Assembly (NCBI RefSeq): GCF_016545825.1
Contig: NC_052616.1
Location: 61,649,278 to 61,713,277, forward strand
DNA from: Eucalyptus grandis
Taxonomy: Eukaryota; Streptophyta; Magnoliopsida; Myrtales; Myrtaceae
Direction of reading: 5' to 3'
DNA: 64,000 bases
Shown here: positions 12,321-23,693 of the stretch, piece after piece
Position numbering within the stretch: position 1 is the first letter of the stretch
Layout: every line of letters starts with the position of its first letter
The notes under the pieces: generated by a model
Seen by the model: the letters and a program-made list of their open reading frames with translations, nothing else
Database searches by the model: none
Told to the model about the DNA's origin: nothing
Translations under genes and position numbers: made by a program

Positions 12321-13070
12321 CTGATGATGCAGAAGTGAAGCAGCATAGCTAAGGTTCAGTGTTGTCCATTGATGCTTGTGTGTGTATGCACGTGCGGAAG
12401 GTTTTCAGCGTGGTCACTGTCTCTGCAAATATTGGTGCAAGTCCAATGCCGGCGTGACGAGGGAGCAGCGTTAGGATTTGGGGCCTGTGACATCCATCGT
12501 GTGAACCAGCTTCCCCATATTCTTCCCAAGGTTTGCCTTGACATAGGTTTAGTCTTGTAGCTAACATATCGAGTCGCGTTCAGTATAGTCGCGACTGAAT
12601 TGGAAAGGCGATCTATCATGAAGGGGGAAATGGTCAAAATAGTCCTAAAGCTATCGTAAGGATGTCGATTCAAATCTAAACTTATTAAATTTACCCGTTT
12701 AGTCCTAAAGTTTTATACAAAATTGTCTATTTAGTCAATAATCCAATGTGAAGTGAGGTGAGTCATACAGTTGCTAACTTTCGTTTTTAACGTTGAGGTG
12801 CATCAGAATTAAGCAAGGCAGCTTTCTAAAAGTCACTGTAAATGTCATAGCTTTGGAGATATTAGAGCCATTGAGCGAAGCTGCCGGGTCATAAGTGGCC
12901 CAATTGATCAATCACCAGACTTGCAGACTTTTCGATGAGAATTAAGTTGGACTTTTTAAGCTGCCAGATCGTACAAATCTCACGTGAGGCCCATATTTTC
13001 TTATGTTTCACATTCATGGAGACGCATGCGATAACTTTTTTCAATTATACCATATTGTCTTTCGAATCAT
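12321..13070. other. Intergenic, no gene; possible degenerate transposon
   Basis: No credible coding sequence. The stretch near 12635-12760 (agtcctaaagctatc..., agtcctaaagttttata) has the character of the end of a plant non-autonomous TIR element, but no matching second end or target duplication was found. Confidence 0.4.
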
Positions 13071-13130
13071 ATACTCAGTATTTCATGTTTTACAAGTAAC
13101 ATCACTAGATCATTCATTAATTAACCTTTA
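13070..13130 (-). pseudogene. Relic of CYP81-type P450 3' flank
   Basis: The order atactcagtatttcatg, ttttacaa, then aacatcactagatcattcatt matches the downstream flank of the P450 remnant at about 21468-21530 (gtactcagcatttcatg, ttttacaa, cctagatcattcatt). No P450 coding sequence remains here, so this is a flank only. Confidence 0.55.
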
Positions 13131-13204
13131 GCCAAGTGGGAGAATCTTAAAAGAATCATGTGTTAGAATAAAATGATCTTTCAATCACATGAACATGATA
13201 CAAA

Positions 13205-13756
13205 ATTAATAAATATAGCATGCCCGAATCAAACATAGTCATTATTGATCCGACGAGTAAGAATCTCAAGTGCCCTTTCAATAGCTTCTCTTCCCACTGA
13301 TTGAGCTGTGGATATGTCGTGAAATGGTTCTTGATTCTGTTCATGATGGCTCTTTTCCTTTCGTTAATATTGCATTTTACCACCAAGTGGATTCGCGTGT
13401 TCTTGATTCATCCTAGCCCATGCCTTCCTACGCGGCGATGGCATTGTTAGAAGCACTCCAGGAGTTTTAGTGACACCCATAAGAAATTAATAAATATAGC
13501 GTGCTTGAATCAAAGGTAGTCATTATTGATCCGACGAGTAAGAATCTCAAGTGCCCTTTCAATAGCTTCTCTTCCCACTGATTGAGCTGTGGATATGTTG
13601 TGAAATGGTTCTTGATTCTGTTCACGATGACTCTTTTCCTTCGCTAATATTGAATTTTACCACCAGGTGGATTCGCGTGTTCTTATGGGTGTCACTAAAA
13701 CTCTAGGAGTGCTTCCAACAATGCCATCGCCGCGTAGGCAGGCATGGGCTAGGATG
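13205..13756. repeat. Direct repeat plus inverted arm, unidentified exon-like fragment
   Basis: The sequence at about 13205-13405 is repeated in direct orientation at about 13487-13682 with few differences (shared: tgatccgacgagtaagaatc). The 75 bp at about 13410-13484 (catcctagcccatgccttcc...) returns as an inverted copy at about 13681-13756. The right arm continues in an open plus-strand frame (PSPRRQAWARMDLTAL...) up to a possible donor near 13830. I could not identify the parent gene. Confidence 0.75.
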
Positions 13757-14931
13757 GACCTTACAGCTTTACACGACATACTGCTTAAGACAGGTTATAA
13801 GGATGAAGAAGGTGCAGCAAACGAGGTGAGTTAGAGCTGCAGCATTTCTGTCATGTGACACTGGTATACAACCAATTAGCACACAGAACTTAGATTAAAT
13901 CACACTGATTATCCACCACTTGCATGCTGATCTAGCCAACTACGGCGAACTAGCTTTGAGCTGATAATTGTTTATTGTATGTTCCAAGTAATGTGAAGTA
14001 AGAACGTCAAAAGAAAATTCGTGAGAGGCGGGAGTTCTTTGGTAACCTAGAAGTTCACAAGTATGTCTAACTGCGTGATTCTAGCTTTAATTTGTGGTAT
14101 TTTCATCTTGTTTGTATGTTTTGCATTTCAATATCTGTTCCTGATGATTGTGCCCTCGTGGTGCTCTAACTGCTTATTACGACTTGATTGATTCCTGAAC
14201 TTGAGAGAACGACTCAATGATGTGTTTAAGATCAAGTGAGAATGATTGAGGGGTTTTAACAAGTGTGTGAAGGAATTTCACAAAAGGAAAGAATTAATAC
14301 ATCTTGAGAAGAATGATAGAAATCTCAAAATAATTCAGTATCTCATGAATTCCTTTACCGTCTTCTCATCGTTTAAACTACCGCCGATTTAAATTTAAAT
14401 CCATAAAATTTAGTGTAACCTACCAATCATCATTGTAAGCGTATTAATCAACGATTTCTGGTCAAAACTGGCCGAATAGACTAATTTGGCTAAGTTGAAA
14501 GGTTTAATATTGACTTAGCACGAGTACAGCAAGTTTAAAACTTCTTTGGTAATTTTCTCGTTAATTATATGATGTATTGAGTGAACTTCAGCGCATCGGG
14601 TGAAATCCATATGTTTTTCTTTTCTCCCTTCATCTTCCTCTTAAGATAGAGCATCAATTGGTCTCAGTAAAAAGATCGGAGGCAAATAATGAATCAGGAG
14701 ACCATCGATTATTAAGTGCTATGAAATTCTTTTTTGCCATCCCCATTATAGAATTATTCGAATTTTTGGTCAAGCCGACCCCAACAGAGCCTCGGAGGAA
14801 TAATTTGTTTTAACCAACAAAACGATTATAAATAAATTTTAGAGTGTGGTTAACTGATCTTTTACATTGCGTCGTCCAATTTGGCCTTACACGAATGGGT
14901 TTTAGCTTGAGGAGGGCTCATATGTTATGAG
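13757..14931. other. AT-rich intergenic DNA, nothing recognised
   Basis: After the inverted arm a short open stretch ends near 13830. The remainder is AT-rich with no ORF, RNA gene or clear repeat that I can support. Confidence 0.5.
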
Positions 14932-14979
14932 AAGTTTTAAAGTTTGTAGTTGGCATTATCTTGGATCTTATTCCATTAT

Positions 14980-16125
14980 GGGCGTGGATGGTTGTGTTTT
15001 TTTTTTTTTCTATTTATGAACAAAATTTTTGTTTTTTCGTTCTCGGGAACAAAAAAAAGAACAAAAACGCGTTTGTTTGTATTTTTGTTCCAAACCTGTT
15101 TTTTTGTTCCCGAGAATACATTTGGAACGAAACAAAAAACAAAAGAATTCAATTTAATCCTCGATTTTCTTTTCATTGGATGAATGCAATATTTTTATTT
15201 TATTTATTAATTATTAATTTCTAAATATTAGGAAGAAAAAAAGTTCTTTGTATTGAATCTACATTGCATCTTCAAGTAACTTGAGAGGATATATTCAACA
15301 ATCTTAGACTTCTTCGAATATCAAATACTTATAAGAAATCATTCAATTCAAATAGTTATTGAATTGAAAAAAAAAAAAACCTACCTAGATATCACTATTT
15401 GAATAAAGTTTTCCTAAAGATTGCATTTATCAACATAAATAATTCATCTTTGAATTAAACCTCATTAATTGAAAAAATATAGATAGAAACAAAAAAAAAA
15501 AATTGTTTCTTGTTTCTGAAACAATTTTTAAGAACATTTTACAAAAAAAAAAAAACAATTTTTAAGAACAAATTTTCTCACTCCTATCTTTTTCTTCTTT
15601 TCTTCTTCTTTTTTTCTTTGGCCTAGGTCTTCGGCCTTGGCCATGGCCGGCGACCCATCGAGGGTGGCGACCTTGCAAGAGCGTCGCCGACCCTCGGCAA
15701 GGCCGAGTGTCGCCGGCCCTAGTAAGGCTCAGCCTTGCCTTGGTTGGGCGAGCTTGCCCAGATTTGGCAAGGCTGAGCTCGCCTTGCAACTAGCGAGGCT
15801 GAGCTCGCCCTACAACTGGCGAGGCTCGGCCCCGCCGGGCCACCGCCAGGCGACTAGTGGTTGGGCGAGGCCGCTGGCCCTCGTTGGCCGGTCGCCGACC
15901 ATGGCTGAGGTTGGCGACCGACCAAAAGAAGAAAAAGAAAAAAGAAAATAAAAATATTAAAAAATTAAAAGAAACAAAAAAGAACATAAATTTAGGTTTT
16001 TTTTTTTTCGGAACAAGTTTACCAAATTCGTTTTTCTGGTAAAAATTATTCTTCGGAACAAAAATAATTTTTTCTATTTCTATTCCCTAAAACAATTTTT
16101 GAACAAAAACACAAACAAGCGCACC
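14980..16125. mobile_element. Non-autonomous TIR transposon with GC-rich core
   Basis: The left end, gggcgtggatggttgtgttt, and the right end read in reverse (ggtgcgcttgtttgtgtttt) form imperfect terminal inverted repeats rich in gaacaaaa motifs. The middle (about 15630-15920) is a GC-rich segment with repeated gcgaggctgagctcgcc-like phrases and no real gene. Copy B of the block lacks this element at the same spot. A TTAT-like target duplication is possible but not clean. The family is not assigned; it may be hAT-like. Confidence 0.7.
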
Positions 16126-16145
16126 TTATATATATCTGTGTGTTT

Positions 16146-18878
16146 TTAAACACAACGATCTCCACCGGGTCCCCCGAACAACACGTTGAAGCCATAGTCT
16201 TTGAAGCTGTTGTCGACGGTGGCGCCATAGCAAGCATTCGAAGTCACGACTATGTTTTGCGGTGTAGTAAGCTCGGGCGCTTTCCAAGTTTGCGAACTCT
16301 GATCAAAGTACTGAATTTGTCTCACGTAGCACGCACGAGAGTACGACTGGGACGGAAACTGTCCGCTTCCCATCGGCGGGAAGAGCCTGCCGCTCTCCAC
16401 GGACGTTACTCCGCCGAACCACTGTATTCCGGCGCCGCCCGCAAAAGCAGGTAATAACTTGGCCGGCCAATAGCCTATTTTAGCGTCCACGCCGTTCTTC
16501 TCGTTTAGCAACCACCAATCCTTTGTGTTGTTATCCTGTTGTGAAGTCAAACGTCAGATAACTCTTTTCTGTGTTCTCGAACACTGACATTTCGGTCGTG
16601 GGTAGATGAATCGATCCACGCACGATGCGAATTCGGACTAAGTTGGTAGATAAACCCTTTGTTTCGATAACTTTTTCTTGTTTTCACAAACCTGTTCATA
16701 AAATAACATGTTCACCATTTTTCGTTGCTGGTGCAACTTTCATACTACATGGAATTTTTTTTTTTTATTACTATTACAGAGGTCCGAAGGAAAAGAGTTA
16801 GTTACCTGTTGAACAAAGAAACGGATCTCAAATTGTGCCCCACCAATAACAGAAGGATATGGGAGAACTTGTCCGAGAGCAATGGACTTATCGACTTGCA
16901 CAAAGCCTGGACACTCCAAATTATAGCATCCCGACAGATCCTCATCCTGTTCTTTGAACTTGTGTTAGAATGATTGTCCATTTTGAACTAGTTTCATTTT
17001 TGCTCTTTAAACAATAGACTGAACAATGATTGGACAATAATCATGCATAACCACCCATGCCAAGTACCATAATCATACCGACCAAAAAAAAAAACCATAA
17101 TCATGTATGCAAATGACATAATTCTAAGAGTAATCGATACTCATCAAACACCGAATTTGATAAATTTTCTTTTATCAAAGGCTGCATTCCAATGAATTTA
17201 ACATTTTATAGATAGAAATCAAGAGTTATTACGCAAATACTGATGAAAGACATATTTCATATACAAGCCGTGCTATCAACTTACAATCAAATGTGAAATA
17301 ACTATGAAGCCGTGAATCCGTATGAGATGGGAAATGGAATTTCAGGAGGTAGTTGGAACGGGGACAAAGAAAAAAACTTGAATGGGCAAAATAGAAACAG
17401 CAGGAAAGGGAGGGGGCGGGGGAATCCCTGAAATTTCCCTGTTATACATGTAGATTTCAGCAAAACCTGTAGCAAGTTAGAACTTACTCTCCAGGAAATA
17501 AAGAGATGACTCTGATTATCCCCGTATAGATTTGGTTGCACCTATCATGACAAAATTCATTAAATCTAATATTCTATAGCAAGAAACAATAAGAAGAATG
17601 CCGCAAATGGAAAAATAACGCACCCTAGATCAAATGAAATATTAATGTCACTATGAATATATTCTTTCATTTTCTTTATTCCCGTTCAAAAAGGAGAAGA
17701 AAGATGCTAATTAATTTATATATCGGGAAAACGTACCCTCCATCCAACTTGTATGTTTGTGAACTTATATTTCTCGGCGATCCAAATCTGAGCTCCACTT
17801 GATTGTTGATCTTCACACTTTGGAATGTAATGATTAATGAATGCTCTTGCTCCGCCAAAAGGAATACCCAGGCTGTTCAGCTCCAAATAAGCATACTTCA
17901 AAAATTGAGAATCAAGTCATCAGTAAATACAATCCTTTTGGCCATTATCGATTGGCATACAAAATTCACTACAATACGACACATTGGGTTTTTAATAATA
18001 AGTCATATAATTACAAGAGAGATCAAGATATGTCAAAAGTCATTGAAACGAGCTAAGTTGAATGCAAAAATACATGAAATAAATTGTATGATACAAGAGA
18101 CAACAATTCATTATTAATTGAATTCCGTCATTAAAGGAAGAACTGACATGAAAACCTGCAGAATTTTGAGTCGAAGGATGATACATCAGTGGACTTGTCT
18201 GCTCAAGCGATTTGGCTCTCATCCGATGTTCCTTTGTCCTTCTGAGAATTGGAATGGTCCCATCAGGACAGCTATCCAAAACACGTGGTCTCTCAAGTTG
18301 GTTAACTTGTGCTTTCTGTCTGTGCTTTTTTTCGTCTAGTGAAAAGCTTGGTTTTGTCTGTCCATTCATGCAACAATTAGGGATTGAACCAGTACTACAG
18401 AAATAGTGGCAGAATTTCACAGAAAATTGCATAATTAGTACGCAAGACGGTGTCTCTGTCGTCGAATGGAGGAGGAGAAGCTAGCAAAGGCTGCTTTGTT
18501 CATATGTGTGCGATAGACTAGGATCGATTGTGCAATTATCTCCACACTTTCGCCGATAAATTAATACCTGAAGCTTATGATCTTTCAGTAAAGGGTGGTC
18601 GAATGCTGGTTGTTTATACATGTCGATACAATCGATGGTCTCTCCATAGATTGTCTACAATAGTTACAGACAACAAAGGTTAATACTTCAATACAAGGGA
18701 CAAAGAATAATAGTATATGAACACAAGCGTGCACCGGGACAAAAGTCAAAATCAATCAAAATACCTTAAAGGTCTTAATAGGCCGCCTCTCTTGCTTCGA
18801 ATATTGTTCTTCAGCATTGGAACCAACAAGAAGGGCAAACCATACAAATGCAAGAAAGGAAAATTTTCTCAACCCCAT
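16146..18878 (-). CDS. Neprosin-domain protein, copy A (intact, 7 exons)
   Basis: Secreted protein with a neprosin activation peptide and a C-terminal neprosin (former DUF239) domain, a family of plant glutamic peptidases. Exons: 18878-18765, 18654-18568, 18357-18148, 17895-17737, 17541-17488, 16946-16806 and 16535-16146. They join in frame to 1155 bp, 384 residues. Residues 1-22 are a signal peptide ([20 protein letters not shown]). The activation peptide has [20 protein letters not shown]. The domain shows [35 protein letters not shown] and the final [10 protein letters not shown]. Whether both catalytic glutamates are kept was not verified. The stop lies only 20 bp from a transposon end, so its 3' UTR must run into that element. 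Confidence 0.93.
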
Positions 18879-19728
18879 TGTCCGAGCCTTTGTGCGATAT
18901 GATTTGCTAAAGGGCTCTTCATATATATTACAATTTGTATTCTCAGATGGAGAAAGAATGCTCTAGAATAAAGAGGTAGGTCATCTCTTTCCACTTTTCA
19001 TGGAAAGTGAATGGATAACTTTAGTTATGACATTACTCAATTGCCGTTATTCTTATCCAATTCTTTCCATTAATGCAAAAATATCATTTTCTATAAGAAG
19101 AATAAAATCACGCAAATTTTCCATTCTAGTGACTGTTGTAAAAACAATCGGGTAATTTTGATAAGAACGATCTTTGAAGATTGACTACTCAATTAAGAAC
19201 CAACATTCGGATATTCAAGAGCATTTGAAATACACCATAATGAAATACATATGTAATGAGTATTTGAAGTTCAAGATTATAAATTAGATTTGGCATTTGA
19301 ATTATCCTTGGCGTATTGATTCTAGGGTAAGAGTAATGCTAAGATGACAGTACTGCTATGTTCCAAAAATAACCGTGCCGTTTGCATCCCCGTTTTCATA
19401 AGGAAACTGGATAACTAGCTTGTCCGGTTTATTTGATAAATTAAAATGTTAATTTGAACAACGTTCAAATCAAGTTACTGTTCCAATATTTGAACAATAA
19501 TTCTGATCGGTTTTAGCTTACTTAAAAATTTATTAATCAATTTTTTTTCCTTTTTTTTTTCTCCGTCCCTTCTTCCTCCTCAACTATGAATTGGACAAGC
19601 TAAGTCGAGCATGGTCCTCCTTTCATTCAATCAGGTGCGACATAGCTTTCGTATTCCCTTTCGTTGTAAAAGCTCTCGTGGATTGTTTGGAAGCGAGAAA
19701 GGGGATGACTAGTTTTAATCAAAAGATA
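18879..19728. other. Upstream region of neprosin copy A
   Basis: Non-coding DNA, nearly identical to 38215-39070 in copy B. It should contain the neprosin promoter. No TATA box or operator can be singled out with confidence. Confidence 0.5.
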
Positions 19729-20739
19729 GAGGGAAAATCTCAAATAAGGACCCAAAGTGAGCCTACTTTCTCAAATAATGACTCGAAGTGATCGTTGTTC
19801 CAAATAAGGATCCGAAGTAGCTAACAGGTCTCAAATAAGGACCTGAACCCGCCAGTCGACCAAAATGTTCATCGGCCGGTGAGGGTGTGACATTTCCGGT
19901 GGCCGGAATATGGGCAATTTATAGATAGAAATTAATAAACCTTAAAAACAAAACCCCCCAAACTCTTCACCTTCTTCTTCTTCCGCTCTTCATCTTTTAC
20001 ATTCTGTCCCCTCTCATTTGGAGAACCCAAATTCTCTGTTGACGGAGCAAGATCCTTGTCTCCCTGAGTTCTAAAGGTACATGCCCTCCCTCCTTCCCTC
20101 CCTCCCTCCCTCCCTCCCTCTCTCTCTCTCTCTCATTTTGAACGAAACCGACCTTGGTTGAATGGGAGTGTGAATCAAAGTGTATGGCGAACCTAGGAAA
20201 AGATAATGAAGAATCGAGGCCCTCGTGCTATATACGAGTGTCTCAATAACAAAAATGTGGCTTTACTCAAGATTTGTTTTCTTCGTTGAAAAGAAACGAA
20301 GATAGAAAACAAAAGAAGAAGATGTGAAAAAACGAAGGTAGGGGTTTCTTGTTGTGTTTCAATTCATGTTCCATTAACAGAAAATTTCCGTGCTCCAAGC
20401 GAGAGAGGACAAAAACGAGAGAAGCTGAAGAGCGGAAGAAGAAAACGCGAGAACATAAAGAGTTTTTCTTTTTAGGTCAAAAGAACATGAAGAGTTTGGG
20501 GAGTTGGTTTTAGGGTTTGTTAATTTTTATCTATATTTTTTTTGGGACAAAATTGCCCATATTCCGGCCACCGGAAATATCACACTCTCGCCGATCAGTG
20601 AACATTTTGGCCGGCTGGCAAGTGCAGGTCCTTATTTGAGATTTGTTAGCCACTTCGAGTCCTTATTTGGGACAACGGCTACTTTGGATCCTTATTTGAG
20701 AAAATATGCTCATTTTGGGTCCTTATTTGAGATTTTCCT
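19729..20739. mobile_element. 1.0-kb TIR element, long inverted repeats, in copy A only
   Basis: The ends form inverted repeats of nearly 200 bp. The left begins gagggaaaatctcaaataag and contains ccggtggccggaatatgggc; the right ends gggtccttatttgagatttt and contains gcccatattccggccaccgg. The 7-bp duplication aaagata flanks it (19722-19728 and 20740-20746). Copy B has the uninterrupted site, caaaagataaatg, near 39080. No transposase is encoded. A CCCT/CT-rich tract lies at about 20084-20134. Confidence 0.9.
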
Positions 20740-21072
20740 AAAGATAAATGTAATGTGAAAATTACTTTGATTAAATGAATAATTGGCTTAAATACTTATC
20801 CGATGTTGCAATTTGCGGTTGAATTACTTGTCGGGAGGTCTAGTTCGATTACACATCAGAATTATTTTTTTCCCTTTTTCCTTTGTTTTCTCTCTCTGAC
20901 GAGTGAACTTTTTCTTTTCTCTTTGTTCTTGTTCTTTCCGCCGCTTTATGCTTCAACATTACTAATCTAGAGAAAGAAAAATGAAGATGGGCTAAGCTTT
21001 GGGCTTTTCAAAGGGGAATGGCTGGGCTGGGTACATTGTTACAAAGAGAAGGATGAAAGAAAAAAAAAAAAG

Positions 21073-21103
21073 AGAGCTGGACTTCGAAACTTAACTCCTC
21101 CAT
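21073..21103 (-). pseudogene. 5' relic of a CYP81-type P450 (start codon and about 10 codons)
   Basis: Read on the minus strand, the ATG at 21103 is followed by MEELSFEVQL. This resembles the start of the intact P450 at 50386 (MEEFSFKVVL), and the flank beyond it also resembles that gene's promoter side. The rest of the gene is missing. The homologous spot in copy B is at about 46390-46425, where the ATG is destroyed. Confidence 0.7.
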
Positions 21104-21536
21104 GATGTATTTTGGAATGCTCTAATCCCAAAGCTTTATACTGCTCTCCGAACACAACCTCTTGTATGAAATTTGTCATACATTCGATTGTCGAGAAGCA
21201 TTTTGGTTTGCAAGAGTATATTCGACCGGTTGATTTTGTATTTGCTTCCCTGCCAACATATATCGTCCTTAATCCTTATTATGGGTTGCCTTCAATCGAC
21301 TGATTCTATTATTAGTAAAATCATACTGATGTTGAAAGAGTGTTATGTGGGGATAATGCCCTGCTCAACTTGTGTTTCCTTTTTGTTGTTCGTGTTCTTA
21401 GAACATGAATATTTCAAAGATTTAACCGTGGAAATATGCTAAGAATCACGTCATAGAAAAATCAAATCACGTACTCAGCATTTCATGTTTTACAATGCAT
21501 AACATAACATCCCTAGATCATTCATTTGTTAACCCA

Positions 21537-22177
21537 TCATGTCTCCATCATTTTCGAGAGGAGGTGGATCATGGACTTGTGCGCTTTATACAAAACCTCT
21601 AGAGGCTTCACTTTCGGCGTCGAAAGGACCGTCCCTTCAGTCATGTCGATAGCCTCTTCTCCATCCCTTTTCCTCTCGAAGCACTGAATCAACGCCCCTA
21701 GCCCTAGTTCAATCACTATTCTTCTCAAATTTGCCCCGGGACAAGCTCTCCTTCCAGCATCAAAAGGAAGAAACTTGAAATTATCACTCTTCTCTTCGCT
21801 TTGATCACCTCTATTTCCAAACCTCTCTGGGATAAATTTTGTTGGTTCCTCCCAGAGCTTAGGGTCCCTATGGATGCTCCATAAGTTCACTAACAACATG
21901 GTGCCTCTGGGCACATGATACCCAAGAACAGTGCAATCACTTGAAGATTCATGCGGTACTAAAAGTGGGGTTGGTGGAAACAACCTCAATGTCTCAGTGA
22001 CAATTGCTTGGAGGTAAATCAGATTAGGTAGGTCGTGTTCGGTGATGAGCGGTCTTGCTCGATGTTGGCCTTGATCTCATTTTGAGCTTTCTTCAATGTA
22101 TCTGGATTGTTCATGAGAAGAGACATTGCCCATTCTAGGGCAGTCGATGCAGTCTCCATGCCAGCACCAAGTAATGT
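21537..22177 (-). pseudogene. Broken last exon of a CYP81-type cytochrome P450 (copy A)
   Basis: Homologous to the last exon of the intact P450 at 47696-48319. It begins after the acceptor at 22177 and ends at a stop at 21537. Damage: a 1-bp deletion near 22050 (gaccgctcatc against gaccgcctcatc) shifts the frame, the I-helix AGTDTTS has become AGMETAS, and the haem motif reads FDAGRRACPG instead of FGAGRRACPG. Exons 1 and 2 are absent. The exon start is partly duplicated at 22187-22243. Confidence 0.9.
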
Positions 22178-22243
22178 CTATATAAACATGGATTGTTCAT
22201 GAGAAGAGACATTGCCCATTCTAGGGCACTCGATGTAGTCTCT
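22107..22243. repeat. Tandem partial duplication of the P450 exon edge
   Basis: The segment ggattgttcatgagaagaga through the cattctaggg region is present at about 22103-22163 and again at about 22190-22243, with tgcagtctcc changed to tgtagtctct. It marks the breakpoint where the P450 gene is cut off. Confidence 0.8.
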
Positions 22244-22245
22244 GT

Positions 22246-23207
22246 AATATATTAGCCCCATGAGGAGTGAGTACGACTACTCAACAGTCAAAATTCTACT
22301 AAACTATATTACGTAAGTCTATTGCCACCCGATTCCACACAATCCAAACCAAAGCACACAACTGTAGTAATGGATATGCATCATTTCAGAAGAAATCATA
22401 AAAAAAGGGCATATAAAAACATAATGAGAATTTAGAAACTCAGTAAATCTCAATTCACTACCACCATCTTCCGGAAGAACCAGTGTTTGCATCCCTCCAG
22501 GCTCTCGCACCCTACCTGGCATCACGAGGACCTCCGGTTCCATATTTCAATCATCGGGCGTCTGGAGCGTGTTACGTCACAGCTCCAGGCATCTCGCATC
22601 CCATCTGGCATCATGAGGAACCTCCATGGCTCACCACGTATGATGTCCCCAAGCATCCGATACGTGTTACGTCACACTCCCAAGCATCCCGACACCCGAG
22701 GCACCTCCGGGCTCACCATGTCATAATGTCCCCAAGCATCCAGAGGCATTGCCATCACGATCCTCCAGGCAACCCGACACCCGGGATATCGTTTTCCAAG
22801 GGTCCAACGGCATCAATAACGTTTCAACCATGGTGTAGTAGTCTAATAAATTTAATGCCAAAACATTTTCGTATCGCCAATATAGGGAGCTGCTTTGATT
22901 TCAGAATCCCAAATCATGATATAAGTCAAAATACAATGAAAATTTAAAGGTGTACTTAGTGCGTCACAACAAACCTTTCATGAAATCTAGTGTTCAAATA
23001 TCAAGATGGATCAAGATTAAATTGTATTGTCCACTCCTATCATTTTCCGAAAATTCACAAGCATAAACTTTTCACGTTTCAAAACTTGAGATGTACCGGT
23101 GATAATTTTCATCAAAACCATAAGCATTTCTTGAAATATTAAAATCAACACGTCTGCGAGTAACGATCTCAGTATGAACCTCAAGATTTTCAAAAGAGTT
23201 TACAAGT
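22246..23207 (-). repeat. Old repeat sequence, probably LTR-derived, left part
   Basis: Non-coding. The stretch at about 22480-22810 has internal sub-repeats (cacgtatgatgtccccaagc, catcccgacacccg, gtgttacgtcacactcc) and resembles, in opposite orientation, the stretch at 41400-41760. It is interrupted at 23208 by the LINE insertion and continues at 29110. LTR origin is an inference; no ends were found. Confidence 0.5.
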
Positions 23208-23224
23208 AAAGTCCTGGGGCTTCG
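23208..23224. repeat. Left target-site duplication of the LINE
   Basis: aaagtcctggggcttcg, 17 bp, identical to 29093-29109 at the other end of the element. The leading As may overlap the poly(A) tail. Confidence 0.9.
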
Positions 23225-23275
23225 GAATTGGTCTCTTTTTTACGGAATTTCCACGCTTCGAATCCCAATTTACCT

Positions 23276-23397
23276 CTCGCTGAAGGCGAGCACCTCTCGC
23301 TGAAGGCGAGCACCCAATTGGTACCTAGCCAAAAAACTCTCGCTGAAGGCGAGCACCTCTCTGCCCGACGGCAGTCTCCCCTCTCGCTGAAGGTGAG
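23276..23397 (+). repeat. Four ctcgctgaaggcgag hairpin repeats in the LINE 5' region
   Basis: Copies lie at 23276-23290, 23296-23310, 23339-23353 and 23383-23397 (the last as ctcgctgaaggtgag). Each can fold as ctcgc/gcgag around tgaag. They lie upstream of ORF1, where LINE promoters are found. Confidence 0.85.
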
Positions 23398-23693
23398 CTT
23401 CCTTCAATCCCTTTCTGGTGATTTCTCCTCTCTCCCGCACCTCTCCTCGTGAGAAATGGCTGTGCCCAAAGCCCCTCCTCCCGATTAGTTCCTCCTTTCC
23501 CTTGTTCTGATCCCAAAAATCGCACATCAGCCGAAACCCTAACCTGTCTTTCCCAGATTTTTGCTAGTAAATAAATAACCTGCAGAGCTCCCTTCATTTC
23601 CAAATCATTCACAAAACCCATCCGAACCTACCTTTCTCGCCCATATCCCCTACACTGCATCTTTGTAACTTTAGGGTTACACTTCATTTAGCC

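Larger units (their letters stand above)
14932..22177. repeat. Tandem duplication block, copy A
   Basis: From atgttatgagaag at 14932 the DNA matches copy B, which starts at 29866, once insertions are removed. Shared parts in order are a short 3' flank, a seven-exon neprosin gene, about 1 kb of upstream DNA, a P450 5' relic and the last exon of a P450. Copy A carries its own TIR elements at 14980-16125 and 19729-20739, and lacks the copia and Mutator-like insertions of copy B. Confidence 0.9.

Noticed and set aside
15562..15987. Overlapping ORFs on both strands in a GC-rich stretch
   Set aside because: Repetitive low-complexity core of a TIR transposon; no protein family and open in several frames.
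22483..22947. ORF of 154 codons on the plus strand
   Set aside because: Falls in a sub-repeated, LTR-like region; the translation has no family features.
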